NCBI GenBank assembly: GCA_903813345.2
Contig: CAIIXF020000003.1
Location: forward strand, 4,182,109 to 4,246,108
Length of the DNA stretch: 64,000 nucleotides
Reading direction: 5' to 3'
From: Owenia fusiformis
Lineage: Eukaryota > Annelida > Polychaeta > Sabellida > Oweniidae
Positions within the stretch are counted from its first letter, which is position 1, and each line of letters begins with the position of its first letter. The notes beneath the pieces are model-generated. The model saw only the letters and a program-made list of their open reading frames with translations, ran no database searches and was not told the origin of the DNA. Positions 11,101 through 26,100 of the stretch are shown piece after piece. A program made the position numbers and the translations under genes.

Positions 11101-14100
11101 GTTATTGGGCAAGTTAAAAACGTTCACTTACCCTCCAAAAACTACCACTAAACAAAACCATTTCGCATTAAAACAAGTTGAAATCGTTTAAACTTTGACT
11201 ATTTACATTTCAATTTTATTTAGATTGCGATTTGCAACCGTAAATTTGATTCAAACATCCAGAATTAGAAAATATTCATACCCGGAAGTGATTTTTCCTA
11301 TGTCAAGATGCGAATAAAATCTCAATTATTTCTAAAGTATAAAGTCTTCTCAACGTATATTTTGTCTCAATAATAATATTATCATGATCATCTACCAAAA
11401 CTTTGCATTATTGAGTGTATTATAAGAAAATATTGTAGAACAATGCAATTTTGCCCTTACCAGTTACTAAATTCTGGCCATCATGGGAAATAATTCGTCC
11501 AGTTCAAGTAGCTCAGAATCTGAAGTAAATTCAGACTTCGAATCACTGTCTGAAAGAACCAAGCTTGAAGATGAACTATACAGCTCGGGAAACACCGTCA
11601 GCATGTGTCAATTCGAGCCAGAAGCTGGAACTGCCCAGAAAATTACTGAGAAAAAAAGTAAGAAAAATCAACTGGAGACCGAGGGCCAAAATTCCACAAC
11701 TAGATCTAGGCCTAGTGACCGGTATGATCCCCCCGGTGATCCATCTGATCTAGAATCCTGGTGCTCGTGTGGCAACTGCCAACCAATGGACATAGCTGAT
11801 GAGAACATTTGCTGCAAACACATTCCCCAGATGTCCAAACTGAACATGGAGTCTGTAAATATTGGGGAGTGCTCTACCCTTCCAGGATGCATAACAGAAA
11901 ATCCTAATTTTCATGGACTCTGCATCAATAGGTGGACTTTGGAAAGTGCCTGGAAAACCTACCGTAAGCAGTACAACCAGCCATTCAACGGAGAACTGTC
12001 CAGGCGCTTGCGTCACATTGGTTACAGACAACTTGCCTCAGCTGGATGGGGTGTTCTTGGTCCGCAAGTCAGGGTCCCCCTTCCATCATGTGCAGTGTGT
12101 TGCATCAGAGCTCACCATCCACCTCCAGAACAATTTGAGGAGCTATATGAGTTCGTAGGATTCAGGGATGCCTAAACAGACATGCAGAGACAACTGCCTA
12201 AATCAACACAGTCTTTTTCAAGACTGGCAGAGACAACTGCCTTAAAAAACATCACAGTCTTTTTCAAGACTGGCAGAGAGAACTGCCTCAAAAAACACTA
12301 TTACTTACAAAAGAGAATCAGATTTATGAATTTTTTCTTTATACCTGAAATGTATTGATACAGAATAATTGAATTATTGGTAAGAAATTTTCTATCAGCT
12401 GATTATGCTAATTATAAGCAAAAGCTCACCACCAAAATAACACTAGCATCATTACCAAGGCCAAACAACATCCTATTCCCCTATTCTAGGGGACTATAAA
12501 ATATAATAACTAGGTCAATAATAATGACAGCACAACCATTTCCTAGATATTCAATATTGTCTTCTCTTTATTAATTTTTTACTTAATTAGTTCAGTAACA
12601 CAATATTGCTACTATATTTCGCGCTTCTTGAGCTTTGGGAGAATTTTAATTTTAATTAATACAATTGTGAGAAGTCACAAATCTGTGAAAATTAAATGCT
12701 GTGAAATTAAAAAAAAAGCTCAAAAATGTCAAAATATAGTAGCAAGCGAACATTACCAGAAGTACAGTAGAACACACACTGAAGATGGTTCCCTCCAAAT
12801 CAATCTTTTATATCCATTAACATGAATGAAGAACGACAATTGAATTTGTCAGGCTTGTTACAAATGCTGAATCCTGAAAGGTGGGTTCAGAATACCTTTT
12901 AGGGAGATTATAACACACAAATGAAAATGCAGGTGAGAAAAGTCGGGATGATCAATCATACATTTTAAATGTATATCATATGATTTTTACCACTTCATGC
13001 ATGGTCACCAAGACACAACTATTCAGATTTGTTCAAGGAATGACAATACCATTTTTTACACGACTTACTACATTAACAGTCATTTATTGGAATTGAAGAA
13101 TGATAGTTAAAATATAAAGATGATCTTTAGAGAAGAATTGATTGTTTGTATGTAACATTCCATTCCCTTACATTCCTTTCCCTTAGAATTGATTGTTTGT
13201 ATAAACTCAACTAGCAAATGACACCAATGAAAATCCATTATTAAAAATGGTAACTGTGAACTATATGATGGAATGATCCCACAAAAAATCTGTTGGTTTA
13301 AGTTAGAATATCTGAGAATATCAACTTGTGTTTGTTGATGAAATGGCATATTACTACCTTTTTACTCCATTCTGTCAAATGTAACATTCCATTCCCTTAC
13401 AAAACGAGTCTGAAATGTTGTAAAATCATTCATTCAATCAAGTCCTGAACAATCACCACTGTTAACACTTGTGTACAATGTTGTGTACAGTCTAATGTTC
13501 ATTGTCCTTCTGGGTCTTCCACATTTCCAAACCTTGCCCGTGGCTGTCGCAGGTCAAACACTTCCTGTTTGTCATGGAATGGTTCCTCCAGTGATAGTGG
13601 TCGGGGGCCATTAAAGGAGTTCACTATTAGTCTGGCCTCTTCCCGATGCATAAGCAGGTATGCTAGCTCAGCCATGAGATCTTCATAATAGTCTGAAATA
13701 AAAAGTGTGTAGTTATCAATTTATTTTGTTCCACTAAGGCCTATTCATTGTTTTAAATATCTTCAAAACAAACACGAAGATACACATTTCAAAATATTGT
13801 TATTCACAACAATGTGTCCAGTAAAGGATCTTCTTAGTACCAAAAGGTGGCATGATTAACTGGATAGATGAAATTAGGCTGGAAAATAGACAAGAGCAAC
13901 GCCAAAGTGTAGCAAATTCCATCGAACAGCCATGGCTGGCATATTTACAAACAAAGTTAATAGCAAAAATGGCAGCCATTTTTCAAAATGGCCACCTTCT
14001 ACCAAAAGTTTCATTAGACAGTGTGCCATGCTTATAGTAGTCACGAACCAAATATGAACAAAATCAATCCACTACTTTTTGAGTTATAGTAAAATATGTT

Positions 14101-17100
14101 AAAATGGCAGCCATTTTTCGAAATGGCCACCTTCTACCAAAAGTTTCATTTGACAGTATGCTAGCTTCTAGTATTCACATACCAAATATAAACAAAATCG
14201 CTCCACTACTTTTTGAGTTATAGTAGAATATGTTAAAATGGCGGCCATTTTGAAAAATGGGCGCCTTCTACCAAAAGTGTCATTAGACAGTGTGCTATGC
14301 TTATAGTATTCAATACTAAATATGACCAAAAACACTTTACTATTTTTCCAGTTACAGCAAAAATCTTAAAATAACGAGTTAAGGCCGCCATTTTTCAAGA
14401 TCGCCAAATTAAAGCGGGCGCCAAATTAACCCAATCTAGAGTAACTTTGCGAGGGCATTTCAGAGTGCTACCTACTGAATGTCATTCTTGATCTGACTTC
14501 TCTCACAGTGGCCTCGTGAACCTTGTTCCTTGGGTAGAACAAATTAAGTTTGATAGTACCATCTTTCTTCCTTCCATATGCTCTACCCGCATTCTCATTG
14601 TAGTGAATTGCAGCAAGTTGAAGTCTGAAAAAGTCATAATGCATTAACCAATGATTAGTATTTAAATAATTATACAACATTTGCAGACTCGTAGCAGTTT
14701 TTCAAACATTATGAGCAATTGTCATGTCATTTAGGGCAAAACTTGTCCAAAATCAACTCCCTCTAGAATTTGTGGAAAAGTTAAACAACCTTGGGCAAAT
14801 CTGGCTATTGTATTGATACATATAACTTTAACATTCCAAAATATTTGGACTTTTACACTGTTAAAGATATTGAATTCCACCGCTCACCTTTGTGAAAGTA
14901 CTTAGACCAGGGTATGAGTTTCAAAACAATACAGCAAGAAAGGAGATATCAAATTTTCAAATTCATTTTAATGAGAGTTTACCCTTAAACAGTTAGAGAA
15001 TAACGATTAAGGGGGGGGGCAGATCTTTGCCCCTAACCATTTAAGGGTTAACAACATAGTTTAATGAAATTTCTTTTCTCTGCCAAACTGTATACACTTG
15101 AGAAACATTGTTAGGCCTACCTGCTTTTCATCCCTTCATAGCCAAAGTGGTACATTTTTGGGGCGAAGTGGCATACCAAAGCATGGTACCCCTCCAAAGA
15201 TGCTGTTTGGCCACATGGAGACACTCTCGAAATATCCTTCACAAGCTTCCTATTCATAAGCAAAGATGTTAGGTCTTCATATACTTCAGTACCTAAAAAA
15301 ATTGAAAATACTGAGACTGCTTCAAATCAAACATCTTGATAATGCGCTGATCTTTTGATTTCATGAAACTATGAATATTTAGATGGATAATCAATTGCAT
15401 CATAAAGTATTATGCCTCCTAACATATATATATCTAAGCACAAGTGCCAAAGGGAAAGGAGCAAAAGTTGCAATGGAACTCAACAAGAAAAAAGAAACGC
15501 TAAGTGCATGCCAGATGAGAAAAACAAACCCCATATATCTCAAAACCATGATCTAACATGAAAAGAAACAATATCTAATACCCCCTTTCCCCCACCGTTC
15601 AAGAACCAATATCACAATCCAAGACCAGAACGCCAATTTAAAGGTGCAACATAGACTGTGGATGGAAATGGAAAAGATTTTTACTGATTACCTGGTGTAA
15701 AGTAATCCTTGGTCCTAGCATAGTTTAATGGGTGGTCACATTCTTTAAAATGGACATGTCCCCTGTGCTTGTGGACATCTATTAGATGGTTGGTGATGGC
15801 AACCCATTTTTCCTTGGCCAATTCTTTATCCCCTGAAATAGATAGAAAATAAATGTTCATGTGTGATAGGAATTGAAGAAATATATAAATAAATAAAAAA
15901 AGGAATTGAAGCCAATTACTCAGATGCGAGTAGGTAGTTTCGCCACCAGGTGGCTGAGTTGGGGGAAATAACATGGTGGGGTATTACAAAATTCCCTAAA
16001 CTTGAATATTCATCAGTTTTAGTTGCTCACTTTTCATATTACCCTTTTGTATCTGATATTTATACAAATTAAAATATGCCCAGTAAAAGAAAATATTATC
16101 TGCCCAACACAAGAAAAGATATTTCACTTTTTGTGATTTTACAACATGGGCTCTATGGGGAATCTCCCCGACCTAGAAGTCACATTTTCAAAGAAAATTA
16201 AATTTTCAAAGTTGATAAATTCTTTTCAAAACCACATTTCTAGATGTAATTCTACATGTAGATTCCAAATATGACATCAGTTTGACTGAATTTTTGATGA
16301 CGTAAATCAAGATTATTTCTACTCGCATCTAGTCTATTGAAATATGCAACTGTTAAAAAAAGTGAACAGTTTTATTATTCCCATTACAAAACTTTTAGGG
16401 GATATCTAAATAATCTAAATGTACATAGTTGGTTCATAAAAGTGAGGCAATGTTCAAAAGTTACTTGATCCGTTGTATATACACCTACCATTGGATGTTG
16501 CCCCCACGTAATAGACGTGGGAGATTATGCTTCTCAGCCAAATTCCTACTAGCGTACCATTTGCCCTCTTGGCCAATTTCATAAGTTTTTTCTTCAGGGA
16601 CTTGCAGACATGCCATATGTCAAAGTAATGTTTGACACCCTTCCAGCACTCCCTAACCCACTTATTCACCATCATGTGCCGGTCCGTTATAAATGCCTTC
16701 ACCTTAGACATTCCCAGGGAAGTTTTGCACCGTTTCAGGCCTTCAAGTTCCATGTGGTTGGAGGATGCTACTTCATTTTTCTGAAAATCATCAGGTAAAG
16801 AAATATGAACAGGGAGAAACTTCCATGAATCAATGATTATGAGGATTAAGTTCAATTCCAAAAATTGAACTACCTCAGATTATAAAGGGATGTATGGGAG
16901 ACTATTTATTAGTGTTGTCAATTAACTGCTTGAGCATTAACCAGTTAACTGGGTGTCTTTACCGGTGAAGTCGGTTAACCGGGGGAAATATAACATGATG
17001 ATTTCAAATGAGATCTTGAATGTTGAAAAAAATCTTTTAGAAGAAATGTTATATTGGCGTTCATTTTTTACATTCCTCAAGTTTTACGTAAAAAAAACTT

Positions 17101-20100
17101 ACTTGAAAAACAAACAGATTACTATGCAATGTAAGCGCAGGAATTTATAGGGATTAAAATTTTACACGGTGGTTAACCAGTTAACCGATTGAAACCTGAC
17201 ACCACTACTATTTAGCATTTTTAAGTGTTATTGCTGGTGATGAACAAAATATTCCACACCTCTAATTTGTTTCAAGAAGATCCTCTGCAGTGGCACTTAG
17301 CTGAAAATTAAACATAGTAAAATGACTGAAAAATTAGACATAGGAAACAAATGTGTATACTATCTTGGAATTCAAAGGGGGAGCTCGATGGTGATGTCCC
17401 TTTACTTTTCTGAAAATGAAAATATTATTTTAGCTGAACAGTAAATGAAGCAAGCTAGACACAAACTGCATATCCTCTGCAGTGGCACTTAACTGAAAAT
17501 TAAACATAGTAAAATGACTGAAAAATTAGACATAGGAAACAAATGTGTATACTATCTTGGAATTCAAAAGGGGAGCTCGATGGTGATGTCCCTTCACTTT
17601 TCTGAAAATGAAAATATTATTTTAGCTGAACAGTAAACGAAGCAAGCTAAACACAAACTGCATATCAACAGATTCACCAGCTTTTTCATTGTACCTGTAC
17701 AAGTTCTAGAGCTACAATTTTATTCCGGACCATGTCGATGAGCGAGTATGAGCCATACTTGGCACAGTGGCCCATACTGTCACATCTTCCATCTCCCCCT
17801 ACGATCATGCCTGATTTTGCAGCTGTTTCCAACAAGACTTCCTGTTGCTTTTTCCATAGTCTACGGATTGCACCTGAATTTTGAATTTCACATTTTCCCT
17901 AATTAAAGTTTCCAAACATTCAATCATGCAGTAAACTAGATCAGATGCTTCAAAAAAGAGAATTAAAAACCTCAGTGAGTTTCAAATACCATCTATCTAT
18001 GGGTAGTTTTTTACCATCAAATTAGAGAATCTGGCCCTATCAAAACAAATTAAAACAAGTTTGGCCACATCATTCATTTTTTTATTGAATACACAGGTGT
18101 TATATATTAATTTAAAGATATTAATGCTCACCATGTAGGTAATTCTTCTGATGGTAGAAAAATGTTGAACGGCTGTACGCCTGAACCCCCCAACACTTTA
18201 GCTGCCTTAGGGTCTTTGTTGGAGTTGAACCTTTAATTACAGATAATCAGTTGTTAATGTCATAATTGATATGTGAATGTGTTAGTAAACATTTCTCTGT
18301 AGTGAAATCTATCAACAGTAAATGCTTTTGTTCTCCTACACATAGTGTACTTCAATCAATCAAAATCAAATCCATAAATAATGTAAGGCTACAAGAGATA
18401 TTTAAATGATCTGTAGAATTCCTTGTAGAGTAATACAGCAAGAACCCTCTAAATGAGAACTTCAGTTATCAAAGTTCAACACTCAGATACCAGATTTGGG
18501 AAAAATCTCCCATAAAAAGTACCACAATTTTTTTTTAAATCTCCCACTAATTTTTCATTTGAGGTTGGCAGGTCTGGATACTATAAAATACCTTAACATA
18601 TTGTATGTATGTACCTGTGAATAGGATACTGGCAGAGAGGAAGATATTTCCCCTAGCAATACCATGGAAGAGAGTCTGGGAACTCCATAGAAATGACTTC
18701 CCACAGGTGTTGCAAAGCTGTCTCAGGCCAAGCATGGTACCCTGAACTCCATCAACAATGACTGACGTTTCCCTGCTTTTGCAGTGGAAACACAAAGTGA
18801 ACAGGGTCATTAACTGTGACAGCTGGACAATGAACATAGAAGTGTCATCAAACTGTTGCCTGAAATGAGAATTTACTTCAATCATCATATTATCAAACTT
18901 CTGTACTTCTATTTAATTTGGGCTTTGTATAAAAAACCTCCTACCTCATACCCACCTAAGTGGGACATGATACAGTCATTGGAGGGTTCAATTTTAAAGA
19001 TTTTTAAATCTCAAAATATTTGAAATGAGAAAAATTAATCCTTGGCAATCCCACACTTTTTTCTTTCATAATACGATAATGGGTGTCCATTTTTAAAAAC
19101 ACTAGTTGCCTGCTGCTAATGAAAGCTCTGCATTGCAAGGCATTAAAACTAAATGAAAGGGGGTATTTATCATTGTGCTCAAAATCGAATTTACCTTTTT
19201 ATTGTATGATCCTCTTCAAAGTCTTCATCCTCTGTCATAGAGTCTTCATCATCGTCATAATCATCAGGTTTGGGTTCCCAGTCTGGATCCATTGCATCGT
19301 CCTCCATTGGCTCATCGTCTGATTCCTCATCTGATGACTCGTCTATTGTATTTGTCTGGGTACTGATGGACATAGTTGAAGGTTTGGCCTCAGGTAAAGT
19401 TTGGACACCTGAAAATGTGTGCTCATGTATATTATTATCACATACTGTACTTGAAATATCTGGGGATCCACTTTTCCTATTTAAAGGTGCAACAATTAGT
19501 GCAGAGAGTTTACGCATGTTTTATTTTTATTACTATGGTAACTCTCCACTAGGTCGAAAAATGTTGACTTGAGTTATTTTGTAAAAATGTAATGACAATT
19601 ACCTGCGTTCCTGAGATTAACTTTGGTTGTCTGGACTTGCTTCACACGTGTTAAGTGAAGTTGGACTTGTGTGACTTGTGTGTTGGCACATTTTGTGGTA
19701 ACCTGTGCTTGTGATGCAGCTTCTTTGGTTGGACAGTCAGGGATATAATGACAGGGAGACGGAGTAGTTGTTCTCTGGATCTTGGCCTTGACAGCGACAG
19801 GGCTCCAGGGGGTCATATCAAGGGCATTCTTGAGAGCATCTTGATGAGCCTAAAACATTGTGTAAATTCTTAAAATATTTGGATTGTAACCCATGAATTC
19901 CTAGCCCTAAAATATCCATATTTTACTGATGGGTCAATCCGGCAAGTTAAATAGTAGAAAAATTTTCAAAATTTGCCCAATCCTCTGAATCAAATACAGT
20001 CTGAGCAATAAATAAATGAGCAGTGGATTAGCTGAAGTGAGGATTTTCTTACATAAGTGAATTTACAAGAGGCCACACATCAGTGGATGACAGTATACAA

Positions 20101-23100
20101 AATGTAAAATATACAAATTTTAAGGGATATGTATCTAGACAATATTTGAAACTATGGGCTTTCAAACCACCATTGTTTGGAAATGGTGATAAATAATCTA
20201 TTTACAGGGTAAAGGAAGCTTTCCTTTATTACTTACTCTTTTCAAAAAAGCACCTCTCTTTGGAGTACATGTATTACTAGGAGACGCACATGGGGTTGGA
20301 GATGCACATGGGGTTGGAGACGCACATGGGGCTGGAGCCGCACATGAGGTTGGCGACTTTGGAGTGTCAGTCTTGATTGTGGGCACTGCATCATTTTTCA
20401 ATGTCCGAGGCCTACAAATATAAGATTGGCAAACAACATGTCATGTTCTGTAAAATTAACAAAATAATAGAAACAGGTTTGAACCATTTTGTGCACAAAA
20501 TTGGACAAGAGTTCTACAAACCCCCTGGTACCAACCCATTGGCAGATCTGGGGGGGGGGTCAGAAAAAAAATTGGGCCCAAAAAGCACTCGGGGCCCAAA
20601 TAAGTGGGCCTTTTTGGCATAATTGGGCCTTGCCCCCCCCCTGTTGATTCCCAGATCCACCCCTGCAACCAATCATACCAGTGGATCGGTACATGTGACC
20701 ATTTGATGAGCCTCTATGGTGAAAGGAATTCGGAAAACATGGGAAATAAATATTAAAAAACGAAAAATATTTTTTATTTCCTGGTTCAAATTTGCAGATT
20801 CCCGAGGTGATATTCACACTAAATAATCACACAAACTCTGTCAAATACTGCTTATAGATCTTACTTACATGGGTTTCTGTCCCATCGATAAGAGTATGGC
20901 ATTTTTCGTCTCATTTACATCGAAACAATCTGGGTTGAAATGAGCAGAGCAAACTCTGCTTTTCTCACTGGGAGTGAAATCCCGCCTCGTATTTTTCACA
21001 AAGTTACACCACAATCGGGACATCTTGGGGTCTTTTGGCCATCTAAACAACGAAATCCCCTCTCGGGGCACGTTGCTACAGCTCCCCACCACACACCTAT
21101 TCGGCATTTAGTACTACTAAGGCTCGTTTTGTCTTCAGTTTTGAAAAAAGTTTTTTGTTCAATGGCGAACTCAAGCAATTCCAAAACGAGGCTGAACCCC
21201 CCTCCCTCTGATGATGTATTTGGATTTCAGAGGTCAACAGGTACAATAAATGAAGCAAATATCGGCAATTTTCTATTATGCTTTACTTAATAACAGAACA
21301 TGTTTTTTTTTGTTTTTTATTTATTTATGTGATATGTTTATAGTATAAGGATTTTATTAAGATAGGACACCCATGTAATTTGATAAACGTTTGAACTACA
21401 TCTTTAACTTATGTTTGAGGTATCAATTGTACTAGATATGACTTGGCCCGAGTAATTAATTATATATTATTAAACAATTAAATAACATATATTTTAATAA
21501 TTTATTCCTTATTTATCTATACTTTCAGATTCCAATATCATATGGTGTGAAATTACACAAGACATTGCAGAAAATGAAGTATTACTCGCATGTTTTGCAA
21601 ATGAGGGGGTTTCGGCGGATACCCCTGAGAGAGCAGTCACCCTAAAGGACGGGGCCCCAATTAAAGAAAGTCTGGATACAATGGATGTCATATCTAGTCA
21701 AACAAATCATATCAAAGTCGAAGTCGATTCTAGTCATGATGATCAATCTAAGGGGTCTTCAAGCTTGTCCAAGGGGTCTTTAGAGTCAGAGTCCGCTATT
21801 GAGAGAGATACCCTAAAGATGGAGCCAAAGTCACCCGTTTCATCAACGTCTGAATTAACTGAAGATTCAGAACCAGTCGTTAAACCAAAGCTAACACATT
21901 GTAAGTATTCCATTAAATTCTTTGAATGTCATGCTAGTAGGCATCAAACTGGCACTGTCTGTTACATTATATTTGGTTTAAAAATTAAATGACATTCCAG
22001 TATTGATGCCCTTGTTTATGGCTAGTTTAAGTTTCATTAATTCATTAATTATCAATTTGGGTAATCTCTCTAAAATGAATTGATATAAAACTAAAATCAT
22101 AACTACAGTATTAATATTTTATGCCCCCTATCATTTGAACCATCATATATTTGACATGTGATAAATTTTCATCTTGAAAAATATCAGTTGAAGAATTGAA
22201 GAATTGAAATCCATAAAAGGATTATTAGCCTTGGTCATCTTGCTAATATATCCACAGTGCTTCACTGAACCTGATTAGAGATTGGGTTATAATTGATGGT
22301 TAAAGCTTTTAGATTTTTCAAATTATCGAGGCAGGGAAGAGGTGCCAATAACCTCGATAATTCTCATTATTTATCGGACTATTCACTTCTTAACACTTCA
22401 GATTTGCGAGTCATTATTTGAGATATTATGATAGGAAAAAATCGCTTCGAAGCTAATCCCATATCTCTATCACCATTAATCTAAAACTAAATAAAAATGT
22501 AAATTCTTGTATTTATTTCACACTTCGTCAGATATTACGAGCACATGTTCTACGCGAAAAGTGCCGTCTGCTAAATTTTTCTCTACGCCGTTTTTTTCTT
22601 TAAAATTTGAATAAAGTATCCGATTTTCTTGTATTTTCATACAATTTAGAGTACTGGTTATGTGTCTTTATATTTTATTTTTGGTTTATTTGGCTCGTTT
22701 TCACTTTATTTCTCATTTTAAGGCATGGCCTTCATGGCATTTGATGGAGTGGATATCTGCTCCCAATTCTATCTATTTAGGGATATGTGATTAGCCAAAT
22801 CAGTGACCATATAGTTCTAACATCTACATTATTTCATCCCTTACAATACATAGATTTTTGTCACAAAAATTCAGCACATTTTTATCCTGAAATTTTCTTG
22901 AAATTCAGCACATGTTTTTCATGACCCAACAATGTGCTTTTTGTTGTTTTACATGATTGAGGAATCGTGTAATCATTAAATGATTACAATATTTTTTGAT
23001 AGGGATGAGCATAATCATTTTCACTAATCCAATTGAACACTTCTATCATCACAAGCAATATTTTATAGAAGTTATATTAGGTTCTCATTTTTTCAAACCC

Positions 23101-26100
23101 CAAAATGCTCAATTTTCTGAACCCAATCTAAATTATCAGAAGATAAGAGACCCATGGTGATTTTTCACGACTGATCGCTGGCATACCGGCAGATTTGCTT
23201 TTCTCACATGGAAGCACAATCGGGTAATTTTTCACAGAAAATTAATGATCTTTTCTAGAGAAATATATCCAAAGACATAGGCTTATCTGATAACGCAATA
23301 ACACAAGACGAATGAGATATTAGCCTATATTCACCTCGAAACCGACCTTTCTGAAATGAGTTTTATCATATGGCATCAAATGGGATTCTATAAATGTTTA
23401 AAACATGTTAGATCACCCAGAGTCTCCGTTATCGCATTCAAACTGATGACTTTTTACACTTCTTACCCAAAATGAAAGTTTAAATACTAGTATTTGGCAT
23501 ATCTATTTCACTGAAGCCTATAAATCGTGGCTAATGGCAAAGATAGGCGAAATTTGTGTGATTCTGATCATTCTGATAAAGGTGCTTACCAGCGACTGAA
23601 AACAAACGGCACTTATTTTCATACTCATAATAGAACAAAACCGAAAGAAAACTCAAGGAATTAAACTAATAGGCATTAAGTCAATACTCTGAATTTTATA
23701 AAAATGCTAAAAAATCAGGTTGTTTATTCAAATTTTTGAGAGAAATAGTGCAAAGTATGACAAGCAGACGGCATAAGTAATGAGGGTAGTGGCTTAGAGT
23801 AGCATGAAGATATTGCTAAATGGGAGAGCTATCATCATATAATTCCACCTCTCAGTTAAAATAATTGTTCGGTCTTGTTAATTTCTCGCCTTTCCTCTCT
23901 CTGGCAGATTTTGATAATCCATGGATCATAATTCTGTCATTTTGAAAATTAAGAATATTTACTCAGATATAAAGAGTTAGTGTTCTCATTTAAAGGCGTT
24001 CACAAAGAGAGCTTCTTATAGTGCCATTTTGGAATATTCCAAAAATAAACTCTAAAGCTGTTCATCCAAATTTTAATTCTTAATTTCATACTTGTTGTAA
24101 GTTTTATTAAATAGATCTTTTCTTCATTAATTTTACGAAGATGTCAGCATGTTTATAGAAAACCTTATAATTTCAAATGAACATGAATTATATTTCAAGG
24201 TACACTCCCTTTATTATCTAAAGCGACAATGCATAAAATCAAATGAAAATAGAAAAATGTGAAATATCACTAAATTGAAATATTAGTTCAATCGAACATT
24301 GAGAAAAATAGTAGAATATTCATAATTAGAGGTTATCCTCTTAAAAACATTTTGTTTTTATAAAAGATGGGAGTGTGGAGGTTTTATATCAATATAGAAT
24401 TTTTTCATTTGATTTTCAAGAAAGACTCAAAATGGCTTTCTGCAAAATTGATAGCTGGTAATGAATTCAATACTTTGATTAAATAAATCCATAAAGATGT
24501 AAGGTATTTGTCAATATGAATATGTTTTTAGTCCCAAATCTGTCCCCTCTCCCATTTATTTACCTGTTTATAAAAATGTGAACACTTTCTAATTCAAACA
24601 CTTTTGCCCTAGATACATTCGAATTAGACAGGTTTTACTGTATTTTATGATGTTTAGGTAATTGAAGGTCTAAAACAGCAACATTTATACACAAATCAAT
24701 GAGACAGGGCTTATGAACGACCCACCACGAACAATTAGTGAATTTAACGCCATTAGAGTCCTTATAGCAATCTATTGAAAAGAAAACTTAAAATTTATAT
24801 TTTATTGTTTCAGCTCTGAGGTTTTGCTGCATGAACTGCGGTGTCAAGTTCAGTAATCCAAGCACGTTAGAAGCACACGCCACGTTCTACTGCACAAAGC
24901 GCCATCTAGTGGCTCCATCTATTGAACGCAACAGTATCAGCCCTGAATCTGGTATGTCAGAATCCAAAAGTGAAGGTGAGTGTGCGTGATATTTTGGGAA
25001 GTTGCATGCCTGTTAAATCGATTTTCCAGTAAAACTTTGAACATGGAAAGGCTGTTCCAAAAGTTTTATGCATTACAAATATATCTCAAGGTTCAGCTGG
25101 TAAGTAACATTTTGGTAAAAAATTGCTATACATGTTATTTCTGGTCCAAAATTTAGTATGAAGGCATTTGTATATTTCCCTGTTTTTTCAGGAAAGTATC
25201 ATGACATTGTCTACTTTTAGTAAAGCTGGAAACATGTCTTCATACTTTATAGTGTACCAGAAAATAACATGTGCAGGTATAGCAATTTTTTACCAAAATC
25301 TTATTTTCCAGCTATACCTTAAAATACTAAACACATGTGCATATGTATTTCTTGTAAAAGTTCAATGCCTGATCAAACTCTGGTGCATACATACAAGTTG
25401 TCCTAGAAGTAACAGGTCTTGTCCTGGTATCTTGTTAATTCAGGACACCCTGTATATAATATACTATCAAGTTTATCGCACGAAGATGCAAATACATGTA
25501 TGATCAATTGAGTTTTCCTTATGGATTTTTTTATTTTTTATTTTTCAGATGGTTTGAACTATCCAACCAAAGCTATTTCACCCTCCTTAAATCAGGACTC
25601 AGTTGACCAATCAGACAACAGTATTCGAGAGAATGGCGATCAAGAGTTTGATGACGCTAAATCGATCAAAGCCTTCAAGTGTAATGAATGTACATATTCG
25701 GCAGATAAAAGAACAAGTCTGAATCGACATATGAGAATTCATGGGGCAAACGATGATAAATCGGAACCAAAAGCGAAGCCCTTAAGCAAAGATGAGCTTG
25801 CCGAAATGCGCTGTAACAATTGCAATATTCAATTCACATCGAAGAAAACATTTTGGGGGCATAAGGAATATTATTGTCAGTTAAGACATCGAAAGCCTGA
25901 TCATTTGTCGCCTACCCAAGCCAAAACGCCATCTAGCGAGAGCTCTATTTCTCCGCCACCAACAGCTTCAAACCACCTCCAGCAGATGGCAGCAGTGATG
26001 TCTTCCCATAATGCACCTGGTTATCCAAATGTAACAGCTCTGTCTGCATCGCAGGTCGTCACACCAGAGCAAATCGCATCTATCCAATCACAGTCTTCCC

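Noticed and set aside
17266-17308. Extra THAP-gene exon reading LSATAEDLLETN
   Set aside because: It hits TAG after 12 codons, lies in the duplicated 192-bp region, and the flanking exons join in phase without it (ELVQ to KNEVASS).
19409-19517. Longer THAP exon 4 starting MRKLSALIV
   Set aside because: The acceptor ACATTTTCAG at 19409 gives the right phase and a better pyrimidine tract; the upstream part is intron read-through.
20377-20622. 81-aa plus-strand ORF
   Set aside because: It crosses the antisense THAP exon 2 boundary and a G-tract MITE; no support.
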